Shown here piece by piece: positions 20,041-30,848 of a stretch of 64,000 nt of DNA. This DNA is from Roridomyces roridus (Eukaryota; Basidiomycota; Agaricomycetes; Agaricales; Mycenaceae), in assembly GCA_029378245.1 (NCBI GenBank), contig JARKIF010000022.1, positions 868,001 to 932,000 on the forward strand. The letters run 5' to 3'. Every line of letters begins with the position of its first letter. Within the stretch, counting starts at the first letter, position 1. The translations under genes were made by a program, and so were the position numbers. The notes below the pieces were generated by a model. It was not told the DNA's origin. It made no database searches and was given only the letters and a program-made list of their open reading frames with translations.

Positions 20041-21297
20041 GATCAACCAGACCCTCAGAGAGCGCGCTCAGAAAAAGAAGGACATAATCCAAGTCAAATA
20101 TGATGTTGAGGGTGAAACATTACTCAGTCGCCACTGGACCCGCTCTGCAGCAGGCTACCACCTCAAGGAAACCATTCCGGAATTTGAGAAATCTGAGTTG
20201 TCTGGAGCCATACCACAGTATGAGACGCGGCCCAAGGAAATGGCAGAGCTCGGTCGCCAATACCATGAAAGCATTCAATCCAAAGACCTTCCGGACTCGT
20301 ATGCAACAGCACTCGCAACCCACATGGTACTAGAAAGATGCGACACTCGACTCTCCCAAGAGCAACATGATAAAATGAATGAGCCCCTTGACGCTTCTGA
20401 AATTGAATCGGCGTTGAGGGTGTCCAGGAATGGTTCATCTCCCGGAATTGATGGCCTCCCCTACGAATTCTACAAATGGTTGGTCATTGAACGTGACTCT
20501 GCTGATAAAAAGAATCAGGAATCCTGGGACGTAATGGAGGTCCTTGATGACCTTTTCAAAGACATACAGCGGCACGGAATTGTGCCCGGGACTCATTTCA
20601 ACACCGGTTGGATGTGCCCGATCTATAAGAAAGGAGATCATGCTAGGATTTCGAACTACAGGCCCATTACCCTCCTCAACGTGGACTATAAACTCCTGAC
20701 CAAATCCCACTCCCTCAGGCTGGCTGAGCTTGCACCTTATATCATTCACCAGGACCAGGCGGGCTTTGTCAAGGGACGTAAAATTGAAGATCAAATCAAA
20801 CAGATTAAACACCTCCTTGACTACGCGGAGGCAACCGAAGAGAATGGGATTATACTGGCTCTGGATCAGGAAAAGGCCTACGATAGAGTAGATCACGGAT
20901 ATCTTGCCAAAGTCCTTGAACATCTACGGTTCCCCGAGGAATTCCGGAGACTGGTAGACCATATGTATACGCAGGCTGAAACTCAAGTAATGGTAAACAG
21001 TGAACTCAGCAAACCCTTTACAGTCACAAGAGGTGTCCGTCAGGGTGACCCTCTATCATGCCTGTTGTTTAATCTGGCAATCGAGCCTCTTGCTTGTATG
21101 CTACGGAAATCAGATCTCAAAGGAGTCAATGTACCCGGCGTTGACAAGAGACTGCTACTATCCCTATTTGCGGACGACACTACCATCTTCCTTTCGAATA
21201 AGGATTCCTGGGCGACACTGTGGGAGATCCTCGACTTATGGTGTACCGCGTCAACAGCAAAATTCAATAAAAAGAAGACTGTTGTCCTACCTTTTGG
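19934..21297 (+). CDS. LINE reverse transcriptase, N-terminal part (interrupted)
   Basis: The LINE-like part starts near 20033. Conserved blocks appear in order: SSPGIDGLPYEFYK, NYRPITLLNVDYKLL, motif A ALDQEKAYD (residues 309-317 of the 19934 frame), motif B VTRGVRQGDPLS (364-375) and catalytic FADD (412-415). The region before motif 1 (KYDVEGETLLSRHW, YETRPKEMAELGRQYH) is typical of basidiomycete LINEs between endonuclease and RT. The frame is cut at VVLPFG by the MULE-type element and continues at 22710 (GSREYRAQ). With the insert the polyprotein is broken. Confidence 0.9.
21289..21297. repeat. 9-bp target duplication ACCTTTTGG (left); right copy at 22709-22717
   Basis: ACCTTTTGG occurs at both ends of the 21298-22708 element. 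Joining across it restores the LINE frame. Confidence 0.85.
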
Positions 21298-22708
21298 TAG
21301 TCTCGGGGCCAGACTATATACAACTGACGAACAAGTAGTTGTATATAGTCTGGTAGTAAACACGCCATGCCAAAGGGCGTGCCGGACCTTATGTCAGCAC
21401 ATCACATGATATCTGCGTGGCCTCCTTCCTCCTCATCTTCCCGCCTCAGCCTGCCCATTTTGCTCACGGAATCCGCCTCAGAACGACCACTTTTCGACTC
21501 AACGACACTTAAGAAGCCTCAGTACACAAAAATCCCGCCTGAAAACGACCATTCCGTCCGTCCCCGGTGTGGTATCAGTCACCACTCTTTTGGACGACTT
21601 GCGTGCACGCTCTCGACCAGGAGGGGCCTCGTTTTCGGCGGGGCGTCGGCAAGGCCAGTTGGAGCATCTTTTAAGCAGTTTTTGACATGCTCGGGGACCC
21701 TGGTGCGTCGCAGTTGCTGCCACCCGTTCTGCTTTCAGACATCTGCTCCACAGAAACCAGCCAGAGACGGTTCTTTTTCGCAAATCGATCTCATCCCCGT
21801 GGTCAACTCCCTGCATGGCCCCGCTTTCCTCCTCTAGGAGCACCCGCCCCTCGTGTCTCAATGCCGTACCTCCCACTGCCAGTACCGGCACTCTCAGGGC
21901 ACTCTCATGTTGACTCGCCGCATTCATCCTTTCCGCATGTCTGGCACTCGCCAGCCACAGTCGTGCGGTCCCGCCTCCGGGACCCGGGTAGAAGATGCTC
22001 GCCGCATCCCTTCACCGTCCACGACAATCTCCATCTCGCACTTCTCCCATCCGACTCCGTCCACTGGCACCACCCTACTCTATTTTTTCAGAGACGCAGC
22101 ACTCCTCCGCTGCTCGTCTGCCATTCATGCCCTCCGTCTACCATCCGTCCGCCGTGAATGAATGTGCTCGTTGGCGCTGTTCTGCGGCTCCTGAGGCACT
22201 CACGAGGACGCATGGAAGGGAGATGTGGAGCTGCAGGGCTGAGGAGGTACATTCGGGGTATGAGTACTACTAGTAGGGCACTGAGTAGGCTACTGCATGC
22301 TTGTATTCTGTCGATACCCAATACAGGTTGTTCTCATTCTAATTCATCCGAAGCACGATGGAAACTCCTCCAATTGTCGAGCACCGCCATGAAAGCAGGA
22401 TATATTAATGCCTCAATACCCCACTGCCCCGGAATCTGAACACCAATGCAATGCGAACGTCCAACTCGGAGAGTGCAATAACTTGGTATGTAGATACTTG
22501 TGGCCATTGATTACTTGGCTTGAAATATTCCTCCTGACTCAGACAGCCCTCAGGGGACATCCCTTAGTCTATTTGTCGCTTGGAACGCGTCTGCTGAGCG
22601 CGAAATGAGCCCAAACGACGAGCTGGAAAGAGATCACGGACGTCGCACGTGACGTGCTGACTTAAGGTCCGGCACGCCCGTTGACAGGACGTGATTACTA
22701 TAGGACTA
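21298..22708. mobile_element. Non-autonomous MULE-type DNA transposon (1411 bp)
   Basis: The ends are inverted: both start TAGTC and share GGGCGTGCCGGACCTTA and GTCAGCAC further in, giving terminal inverted repeats of roughly 55-60 bp with some mismatches. A 9-bp duplication of the host (ACCTTTTGG) fits the Mutator-like superfamily. The left end carries an additional perfect 17-bp palindrome (arms about 21309-21325 and 21337-21353) not present on the right. The interior has no transposase or other recognisable protein, so it must move using an enzyme from elsewhere. Confidence 0.8.
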
Positions 22709-22709
22709 A

Positions 22710-24699
22710 CCTTTTGGATCCCGAGAATACCGTGCGCAGGTGGTGGCCACTCGCATGTTCAACAACGATTCCGCAAAATTCGAGAATGATTTGGCCGTGA
22801 TTGCCGACGGACAGACGTGCCGAGTTCTCGGAGGCTGGGTCGGAAACGACATCCCGTACACTACTCCTTGGCCTCAGGTGTTGGAAGAGATTTCCAGGAT
22901 GCTGACTAAATGGCAAAACCAACACCCTACTGTAGAAGGACGTCGCCATGTTATCAACATGGTGATTGGGGGCAAAACACAATTCCTCACGCGTGTGCAA
23001 GGTATGCCAAAGGAGACCGAAGAGTCTTTGATTAGAATGAGAGACTCTTTTCTCTGGGAAGGAAAAAAGGCCAGGGTTGCTCACCGGACAATGAATTTGC
23101 CCCTTCTTGAAGGAGGAAAACAGGTTCTTGACATTGAATCCAGGAATGAAGCAATTGACCTATGGAATATGAAAGAGTTCCTGAAGAGTGATGACATGCG
23201 CCCGAACTGGGCTTACTTTGCCGAAAACACAATCATACACCGGTGGAATGCAAGCCAACCCGAAAGAATGAGGGGATCCATGTCGAAGCCCTTCTTGCAG
23301 AACATTCACATCCCGAGTTGGAGGACTTCCCCCTTGGCCTACGACATACGACGCATGATCCAGACATCAAAAAAGTATAACTTGCAATTCTCTGCCCTCT
23401 CCGTATCCAAGAAGACTCAGCTAGAAATGCCGATGTGGTCACACAAAGGCCTGAACTCAAAGATGTTTGAGAAAATTAGGTTGAAAAAGGCTCTAAAATG
23501 CCTACAGCAAAAACACCGGATCCGTTCGGTGGCAGACATTGTACGGATCTCCCAACGCCGCACCACTGTACCAACGAAGCCCCACATGATCAATCCCTCT
23601 GGGATAGGTCGAAAAAACTGCGGATGCCCACCGTGCAAGTATCAGAGATCGACCTACGGATGCAAAGACTCCGGTGAATGTGTTGAGATGGCAAAGGCCT
23701 TGCTAGCATGCTTGTATCCCAAGTGGAATCCCCTGGTACCAGGCGATAACCTTTGTGACCAGCTCGCACTGTCCGAGGACGAGCTAGCATCCAACCGTAT
23801 GAGGAATGGTGAGGGCGATGAAGTCCATGGCTTGATCTTCGATCCTGAATTCCGCCTTGTGGAACAGTATGATGGCTTCCGAATTTTTGCCGGTGATGAC
23901 CATATGACACAGTTCCCAGCACGCCGAGGTGTATTTCAAAATGCAACTCCCTGCACCCTGGATGCATTTATTGATTACAAAGTGGAACGTCAAGGTGACC
24001 AAGATGCCCGCATGATTGTGGCCGTGGTAATCCGCGAGGACGAGATCCTGAGAATCGCTGATGTTCTGGAACTTGACTTGATTCACATTGAGTCCCGCTT
24101 AAGGGCTTCGGGAAACGCGGCACTCCTCGGTGGCCTGCTATATGCTCTCCGAAAGATACCACATGGTTCCGTGCTATCAGTACACTGTAGGTCAAACCTA
24201 CTGGGGAAAATCCTGGTCAAACATCGGTCCAAATGTGAGAATGACCCAACCCATCCAAACTACCAAATCATCAAGAGTGCCATTGGGGGACTACAGGAGA
24301 GGTCTGGACGGACCTACTTCAAGGAGGCCAAAATGAACCCTGCTGCTGTCCTACTTCGAGAGGGAACGCCAACAGAGCTGACAATTGATGTCCAGGCTGA
24401 CCTCATGTTTGCCAACCCGGGGATCAAACTGCGAGAAGGCAATCAACGGACCTTTACGAAAATCATTCGTTCTTTGAAAAAGCCGGCACAGAGAAAGTCG
24501 ACAGCGTACAACCTGGACCGTATCAGATGCTCGATATATGAGCTTTTCAAATATACACCCACCGATAGCATCATTTGGAAATCCCTGCGTTCGAGAGATA
24601 TTCCAAGGCTGGAACAAAACTTCTTATGGAAATGCATTCATGACATCTTCCGTGTTGGCAAATTCTGGGACCACATTCCCCACCTTGAAAGACTCGGGT
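22710..24699 (+). CDS. LINE reverse transcriptase, C-terminal part with RNase H-like region
   Basis: Open frame continuing the LINE polyprotein from the right target duplication (PFGSREYRAQVVATRMF). It contains the post-RT 'GGWVGNDI' region common to LINEs, a Cys cluster (CGCPPCKYQ..YGC) near 23620-23670, and an RNase H-like stretch (TLDAFIDYKVERQGD ... NAALLGGLLYALRKI ... GSVLSVHCRSNLLGKIL) lacking most of the expected acidic catalytic residues. It runs on as far as HLERLG, where the chromovirus LTR begins at 24700; the true continuation is at 30849. Confidence 0.85.
24695..24699. repeat. 5-bp target duplication CGGGT (left); right copy at 30849-30853
   Basis: CGGGT flanks both sides of the LTR element. 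Joining restores the LINE frame (ERLG to SCPTCG). Confidence 0.9.
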
Positions 24700-25071
24700 T
24701 GTCAACACCTAGGGCTAAGTCGGGTTCTAGTCGGCAACGAACGAGGCGACCGAGCGAAGAGCAGCAGACGAGACTCAAGAGGTAGAGCAAGCCGTAGGGA
24801 GAATAGACTAGATTCGTCTACAGTACTGAGACTGTAGACGGGTATATATACTACATGATCGAATTAAGTACGAGGAGGTAGGGGGTAGGAGCAGGGGTGA
24901 TCACGACAAGTAGGGGTTTAAATGCAGGGGAGAGTGGAGTAGCAAGCAGGGGTTAGCAGGGGTTGAGACAAGACCCGGCCGATCAGTGATGATCACTGAT
25001 TAGGGTATTGATGGTTGATGATTGATCGGGTTACAACCCGTCGGGTTGTTGCCTGGGGTCATATCATGACA
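24700..25071 (-). repeat. 3' LTR of the chromovirus
   Basis: 372 bp, with a TATATATA stretch near 24843 and a palindrome GATCAGTGATGATCACTGAT near 24980. It differs from the 5' LTR at three sites. Confidence 0.93.
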
Positions 25072-25107
25072 TTATCCCTCCCGTTCAAGCGCTGCATCCC
25101 GGAGCGC

Positions 25108-28100
25108 TCAGGACACGATCTTCCATCGGCCGTTAACCCGTTCTTCACGGAGTGCAGTCGGGTTCTTCTCATAGAACTCTTCTATGCATTCCTCTGCTCC
25201 ATCCAACAAAGCGCGCTTTTCCCAAGTCCATTCAGCCGGGGGATAGTCCTTCCATTTGATGAAGTAGCGCAATGTGTTGCGTTGATTCCCGCTGCCTCTC
25301 TTGACTTTCAGGATTTCCTCCACCTCATACTCATAATGACCGTCAACCACGTCCGGGGGTGGGGGGTCCACCGCCTTCTGATGCTCGGCCACTGGTGGCA
25401 CCCATGGTCGAAGATAGACCGTATTGAAAACCGGGTGAACCTTCCAAGATGCAGGCGTCTTGATTTCGTACGAGAGGGCTCCAACCTTGCGCACCACCGG
25501 GAAAGGACCATAACGTCGGTCTTCGACTTTCTTGGTGGGTCGGTGCGTCTGTAGATTCTTCCCTTCTAGCCACACCTTATCGCCTACTTTGTACCCCGGG
25601 TCGGGTTGTCGACTACGATCGTAGTATTTCTTCATAACCTCTTGTGCATGGCGCATTGCCGCCGCGGCTTCTGCCCGTACCTTCTCCATTCGCTGCGCGA
25701 ATTCCATCGCCTTTTCTGTTGGAACCTCTCGCAATGGTTCAATCCCTTTGCGCGGGTTGAACCCGAGAGTCATAAAGAAGGGACTGAATCCCGTCGTTGC
25801 GTGAACCTTGTCATTGTAGGAGAATTCGGCCAAGGTTAACCATTCTGCCCAGTCGTCTTGCATGAAGTTGGTAAAGATTCGGAGGTACTGTTCCACCTCT
25901 TGGTTGACCCGTTCCGTTTGACCGTTGGTTTGCGGGTGATACGCTGTCGACGCATTCGACTTCATTCCCAGAAGCTTCATCAGGTCTCGCATAAAGTGGC
26001 CCACAAATTGTGTTCCACGGTCGCTGATTACCACCTCTGGTAACCCGTAATCCTTCCACACATTGTCCCGATAAACCCGGGCGATCCCTTCGCCGGTAAT
26101 CTGTTCTCGGCAAGGAACAACCCGAATTCCCTTACCCAGTCGATCCACAATCACCACAATACTGTCGTACCCCTTGGACTCAGGTAGCTTCGTAATTAGG
26201 TCGATCGAGACGTTCTGCCACACTCGTTCGGGTACTGCGTTTGGTGACAAGGGTCCGCGGGGTTTGGATGGAAACATCTTCGTCTTCTGGCACGTTGAAC
26301 AAGCGGCCACGTACCGCTTGATGTCCCGGGTCATGGATGGCCAGTAGTAATTCCGCGCTACCAATTCCGCCGTTCGATATTGCCCAGGGTGACCGGCCAT
26401 GTACGTATCATGGTGGGCCCGGGTTATGTGATGGCGTAGCTCCTTGTCGGAAGGGACGTATACCGATCCACGCCTAGTCAAGAACCCGTCGTGTTCCTGC
26501 CAGGTCGGGTTCTCCTCCTCGGCTTCTTCATCCTTGCTCTTGGCCAAACCTTCTTTGGCTGCATCCTCCCACTTGTCGTGGGCATCCTTGATGCGTTGCA
26601 AAAATTGGTCCCCCCCCTCTTGTTCTGGGATTGCTCGCAGAAATTCCTCCTTCGGTATCTGTTGAAATTTATCCGCTGGTAGCAACGTGATATCGCTGTT
26701 ATCCTTTGCCCCCTTTTCATGGCCATTTCGCCTCAAAAGGGCATCCGTCTTGTTATGCGTTTTGCCGGGTTTGTGGATCAGCACAAAGTCGTATTCACTC
26801 AACTCCAGCGACCAACGTGCCTGTCTCCGGTTCAGCTTCTTCGTCGTCATAAAGTAAGCCAGATTCTTGTGGTCCGTCCAAATCTCGAAGGTTTTGTTGC
26901 TGCCTTGAAGGAAATGCCTCCACTCGTACAAACCGCGCATAATCGCCAGCATTTCCTTGTCGTGAATGTCGTAATTTCGTTCCGTGTCGTTAAGAGATTT
27001 GGACAAGAACCCGATCGGGACCCAGACTCCGTTCTGGAGTTGAGAAAGCACCGCTCCGGTGGCGAAATCCGAGGAATCGGCTTCCATCCGCCATTCGCCA
27101 TGGTCAGTTGGAAAGTGCAGCACCGGTTCGGCGGTGACCAAATCCTTCAGCGTTTCGAACGCTCTCCTTTCCTCACCTCCCCATCGCCACCGATAATCTT
27201 TCCTCGTCAACCGTGTCAGGGGTTTGGAGTGGATCCCGAACCCGGCAATAAACCGATGGTAGAAGTTGAGGAACCCAAGGAAACTCTGAACCTCTTTGAC
27301 CGTTTTGGGTTCCGCCCACTCGCGTACCCCCGCAACTTTCACGGGATCCATCCGAATTTTTCCATCCCCGATAATCACACCGAGGTATTCGACCTCTCGT
27401 TTCTCGAACTCGCACTTCTCGGGCTTCAAGTACAAATCATTGTCCTGCAGGATCTGCAGCACCTCGCGCACCGTCCTCTGATGCTCCTCCTTGTTGGAGG
27501 AATAAATCAAAATGTCGTCCAAGTAGACAATAACCCGACCCTCGGCGATCTGTCGGGCAAAGATGTCGTTCATCATGCACTGGAAGGTCGCCGGCGAGTT
27601 CGTCAACCCGAAGAACATCACCAAGGGTTCAAACAGCCCCCGATTGGTGATGAATGCCGCCTTCTCCTCATCTCCTTCCTTTATCCGAATGTTGTTGTAA
27701 CCCCATCGTACGTCCAACTTGGTGAACCACGTCGCGTTCCGGAGGTTGTGCATTATTTCGGAGATCAGGGGAATCGGGTACCGGTTCTTGATCGTAATCG
27801 CGTTCAACCTTCGGTAGTCTTGTACTGGTCGAAGTTTCCCGTCTTTCTTCTTCACGAAAAAGAAAGGAGACGCAAACGGAGACTTCGAGGGGCGTATCCG
27901 TCCAGTCTTCAAGTGTTCTGCAATGAACTCGTCCAACTCCTTCTGCTCTGGGACCGACAGGGGAATAACCCAACCCCGGGCGGGTTCCGCCCCGTCCTTC
28001 AGTTCGATAGCGTGGTCCCAACGCTTCCGCTCCGGTAGTTTGTCGAAGTCCTTTTTGTCGAAGACACTGCGAAACTCGTCGAGGTAATGGGCCGGCACAA

Positions 28101-29103
28101 TATCCTCCATTGTCTGGTCGCCCTTCGCGTTATGGGCCGCCGCTGCTAATTTTGTCGCAACCGAACCCACAGCTCGGATATGCTCTGCGTGTTGGGCGTC
28201 CTCTTCCTCGTAAATTCGGGTGACGAATACCCGATCGTCGGGTTCCAACCCATCTTCGTCTTCGGCCTCCCATTGCTTCCAGAGGCGTTCGGTGCGGCAC
28301 GCAGGCGGGCAACGAGTAAAAGACAACTTTCCGTTACTCCAGTCAATCTCGGGGTTATGCCGTTTCAACCACTTGTACCCCAGAATGACATCCGTCTTCC
28401 CGGTATTGGTTAGGGCGAAGGTCATTACTTCCTCATGATCCTCCACCGTAGTGCGCATTCTGACCACTTGTCGAATCTTGCCCCCCGCGTTGGGGGTGTT
28501 ATCCGCGTTGTAGACAGGTACCGGCATCGGAAGATCCTCCACGTCGAGCCCATGCCTCTCGGCAAACGACTGGTTCATGAATCCTTCCGCGGTAGCCCCA
28601 GTGTCCAAAAGCCCCACCACCGTGTACCCACAGAGGCTAGCCAAGTCCTGCACCACCATAGGGACCATTACTGAAACCCCGCCCATGGCGCGAATGAAGG
28701 AAGGCGGGTTTTGCAGCTCTTCAATGGCTGTAAGAGTGTCGGGCCGGTAGAGACTCAGCAGTTCCTCCACGTATCCTTCGGTAATTTCGATGCGTCGGGT
28801 TTTGTACGTCCAATTCTGCAGCATCTCCACTGCGTGCGGACGCTGCGCGTACATTCGGTCCAACAGTCGCTCGGCGCTGTTGGGTGGTAGCCCCTTCCAC
28901 GACGCCTTTGGTGTAGGGGGTACGACTGTAACCTTCTTTCGGGGTATCGGCTTCTTACTCCTCCACTCGGGGACAGGAGTGTCGGTTTCTTGTTCGTTGG
29001 CCACGATTTGAGAATCTTTGTCGTTCAATAGAGTATGGAATTGATTAGTGAACGACTTGTGTACATGGGGTATCGAGGAAGACCGGGAGGACGTGGCTTT
29101 CAA
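25108..29103 (-). CDS. Pol polyprotein with C-terminal chromodomain
   Basis: 1331 codons open; the frame begins at a TTG at 29103, so it is entered by frameshift rather than by its own ATG. Protease DTGA is at 167-170; RT has KLRPVQDYRRLN (423-434) and catalytic YLDD (527-530). RNase H begins near MEADSSDFATG (673). The integrase has an HHCC site (H896/897, H905, C935, C938) and the triad D968, D1028, E1064 with 35 residues between the last two, plus the YHPQTNGQTER block. A chromodomain fills about 1257-1312 (YEVEEILKVKR..YFIKWKDYP..EWTWE), which in related elements targets integration to modified chromatin. It is -1 relative to gag. Confidence 0.95.
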   Translation of the reverse strand: MKATSSRSSSIPHVHKSFTNQFHTLLNDKDSQIVANEQETDTPVPEWRSKKPIPRKKVTVVPPTPKASWKGLPPNSAERLLDRMYAQRPHAVEMLQNWTYKTRRIEITEGYVEELLSLYRPDTLTAIEELQNPPSFIRAMGGVSVMVPMVVQDLASLCGYTVVGLLDTGATAEGFMNQSFAERHGLDVEDLPMPVPVYNADNTPNAGGKIRQVVRMRTTVEDHEEVMTFALTNTGKTDVILGYKWLKRHNPEIDWSNGKLSFTRCPPACRTERLWKQWEAEDEDGLEPDDRVFVTRIYEEEDAQHAEHIRAVGSVATKLAAAAHNAKGDQTMEDIVPAHYLDEFRSVFDKKDFDKLPERKRWDHAIELKDGAEPARGWVIPLSVPEQKELDEFIAEHLKTGRIRPSKSPFASPFFFVKKKDGKLRPVQDYRRLNAITIKNRYPIPLISEIMHNLRNATWFTKLDVRWGYNNIRIKEGDEEKAAFITNRGLFEPLVMFFGLTNSPATFQCMMNDIFARQIAEGRVIVYLDDILIYSSNKEEHQRTVREVLQILQDNDLYLKPEKCEFEKREVEYLGVIIGDGKIRMDPVKVAGVREWAEPKTVKEVQSFLGFLNFYHRFIAGFGIHSKPLTRLTRKDYRWRWGGEERRAFETLKDLVTAEPVLHFPTDHGEWRMEADSSDFATGAVLSQLQNGVWVPIGFLSKSLNDTERNYDIHDKEMLAIMRGLYEWRHFLQGSNKTFEIWTDHKNLAYFMTTKKLNRRQARWSLELSEYDFVLIHKPGKTHNKTDALLRRNGHEKGAKDNSDITLLPADKFQQIPKEEFLRAIPEQEGGDQFLQRIKDAHDKWEDAAKEGLAKSKDEEAEEENPTWQEHDGFLTRRGSVYVPSDKELRHHITRAHHDTYMAGHPGQYRTAELVARNYYWPSMTRDIKRYVAACSTCQKTKMFPSKPRGPLSPNAVPERVWQNVSIDLITKLPESKGYDSIVVIVDRLGKGIRVVPCREQITGEGIARVYRDNVWKDYGLPEVVISDRGTQFVGHFMRDLMKLLGMKSNASTAYHPQTNGQTERVNQEVEQYLRIFTNFMQDDWAEWLTLAEFSYNDKVHATTGFSPFFMTLGFNPRKGIEPLREVPTEKAMEFAQRMEKVRAEAAAAMRHAQEVMKKYYDRSRQPDPGYKVGDKVWLEGKNLQTHRPTKKVEDRRYGPFPVVRKVGALSYEIKTPASWKVHPVFNTVYLRPWVPPVAEHQKAVDPPPPDVVDGHYEYEVEEILKVKRGSGNQRNTLRYFIKWKDYPPAEWTWEKRALLDGAEECIEEFYEKNPTALREERVNGRWKIVS

Positions 29104-30431
29104 TCCCGGTCGTTGGAAAAATCCTCTGGGGACTCCTCTTCCGAGTTCTCTTCGGTGTTGGGTTCTTCCACCATGGCACGGAACTGTGTGGTGACGTGTG
29201 CATGGGTCGGGCAGTTGCGACGAATGTGCCCCTTGAGCCCACAGCCATAGCAGTGAACTTCGCTGCTAGGTTGACGACGGCCCGTATTCGTACGATCGAT
29301 GTCCATGGGGGCCGAGACATTACTGGCAGTCGTAGCGGTGCTGGTACGTACGACGGGGTTGCTGGTATTGCTTCCTGAAGCGTTCGTGTTCGCGCGTTGG
29401 GTGCCGAATCGGTTGAACCCTTCCGTGCGATTGAACCCTTCAGGCCGTTTCGGGTTCTGCATCGGGTTCCGTCCCCCGCCTCCGTACGACCCCGAGTTGG
29501 GGTTTCCAGCTTTCCCGAATCCCGCTTTATCCCCTGTCAAAAGGGTATTCTTCAGGACCCGGAACTGCCTCTTGAGCCCATCACGTTTGATGGCTTCTTC
29601 TTTCCACCCTGCATAGGTCTTGGGGAGTTCTCCGTTAACTCCCTCGTAAATCGATTCCACCACTTCTTGATTGAGGCCCGTTTTGAGGAGTCGGATAAGC
29701 GTGGTATCGTTGTATCCCGCCGTCCTGTTGTACGAATCGAGAATGGTGAAATAACTCGTAGCCGTACCATTCGCCTGCCGAAGGTGTTCCATCTTGGATT
29801 GGGCCTCCTCCACCTGGGCTCCTCCTTTGAAGCTGGAGATAATGTCGGCCTCGAACGCCGCGTAGGTGGTATAAGCGCCAGTGCCGCTGCCGTTGCGCAT
29901 GGCCTTCACTACGTTCTCTGCCCAGATTGCCGCGGACCCTCCTTTCATGTAGGACAGGGTAAAATTGATCTTGGCGGAGTCCTTGTCGTATACGGGGTTG
30001 TCCTGGAAGTTGAGGTAGCAACCCGCCAAGAACCCGTCCACGGTCTCGGCAGCCCCCAAAAAGTCGGCCGGGGCAGCAGCCCGCGCTCTGCGGGATTTAC
30101 CGCCACTTCCCTGCTTCGCGTCCAACTGATTCTTCAGTATGTCCAACATGACACTGTTGGTCTTCGCAATGTGATCCTCCATCATAGAGATGCGTTGAAA
30201 TGCATCCTGGAGATTGTTCTGGAGGTGCAAGACGCCGGCTTGCAACCCCGCCTCGGGGTTCCCGTCTGGTCCCCAGATTTCCGTCAATAGCCCGCGAGTG
30301 GCGGCGCTAAGCGCTTCAGCGCGATCGAATATGTGGGCTTCGCGTGCCGTTTGATCCAATCCTTGGTAGTGGGTGGCGTCCGTCGACTGGAACGCATCCC
30401 GGTTCGGTATACCCAGTGCGGTAGGGTCCAT
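29100..30431 (-). CDS. Gag protein of the chromovirus with CCHC knuckle
   Basis: The preferred start is the ATG at 30431 (MDPTALGIPN); an upstream in-frame codon at 30485 lies partly within the LTR. The retrotransposon gag fold region (FLAGCYLNFQDNP...AAIWAENVVKAM...YAAFEADIISSFK) lies at about residues 125-245. A Gly/Asn/Arg-rich stretch follows, then a canonical zinc knuckle CYGCGLKGHIRRNC (CX2CX4HX4C) that binds element RNA. The stop overlaps the first pol codon. A run of five T residues (29115-29119, minus strand) lies 13-17 bases before the stop and could serve a -1 shift. Confidence 0.92.
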   Translation of the reverse strand: MDPTALGIPNRDAFQSTDATHYQGLDQTAREAHIFDRAEALSAATRGLLTEIWGPDGNPEAGLQAGVLHLQNNLQDAFQRISMMEDHIAKTNSVMLDILKNQLDAKQGSGGKSRRARAAAPADFLGAAETVDGFLAGCYLNFQDNPVYDKDSAKINFTLSYMKGGSAAIWAENVVKAMRNGSGTGAYTTYAAFEADIISSFKGGAQVEEAQSKMEHLRQANGTATSYFTILDSYNRTAGYNDTTLIRLLKTGLNQEVVESIYEGVNGELPKTYAGWKEEAIKRDGLKRQFRVLKNTLLTGDKAGFGKAGNPNSGSYGGGGRNPMQNPKRPEGFNRTEGFNRFGTQRANTNASGSNTSNPVVRTSTATTASNVSAPMDIDRTNTGRRQPSSEVHCYGCGLKGHIRRNCPTHAHVTTQFRAMVEEPNTEENSEEESPEDFSNDRD

Positions 30432-30476
30432 CGTTTCGTTCGGTCGAGTGTTCGAGTAAAGGGGAGACGAATCTTT

Positions 30477-30848
30477 TGTCAACACCTAGGGCTAAGTCGG
30501 GTTCTAGTCGGCAACGAACGAGGCGACCGAGCGAAGAGCAGCAGACGAGACTCAAGAGGTGGAGCAAGCCATAGGGAGAATAGACTAGATTCGTCTACAG
30601 TACTGAGACTGTAGACGGGTATATATACTACATGATCGAATTAAGTACGAGGAGGTAGGGGGTAGGAGCAGGGGCGATCACGACAAGTAGGGGTTTAAAT
30701 GCAGGGGAGAGTGGAGTAGCAAGCAGGGGTTAGCAGGGGTTGAGACAAGACCCGGCCGATCAGTGATGATCACTGATTAGGGTATTGATGGTTGATGATT
30801 GATCGGGTTACAACCCGTCGGGTTGTTGCCTGGGGTCATATCATGACA
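30477..30848 (-). repeat. 5' LTR of the chromovirus
   Basis: Direct copy of 24700-25071 with three substitutions. No primer-binding site could be recognised just inside it. Confidence 0.93.

Larger units (their letters stand above)
24700..30848 (-). mobile_element. Chromodomain Ty3/gypsy LTR retrotransposon (6149 bp) nested in the LINE
   Basis: Direct 372-bp LTRs (24700-25071, 30477-30848) with TGTCA..TGACA ends differ at three positions, all transitions. Gag and pol are complete on the minus strand and pol ends in a chromodomain, which defines the chromovirus branch. The 5-bp CGGGT duplication shows an original insertion. It must be younger than the LINE it splits. Confidence 0.95.

Noticed and set aside
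21367..22439. Short frames inside the MULE-type element as a transposase
   Set aside because: None exceeds about 156 codons, they overlap in several phases, and no DDE, zinc-finger or MULE motif is seen.
26719..28038. 439-codon plus-strand frame
   Set aside because: Antisense to the chromovirus RT and RNase H.
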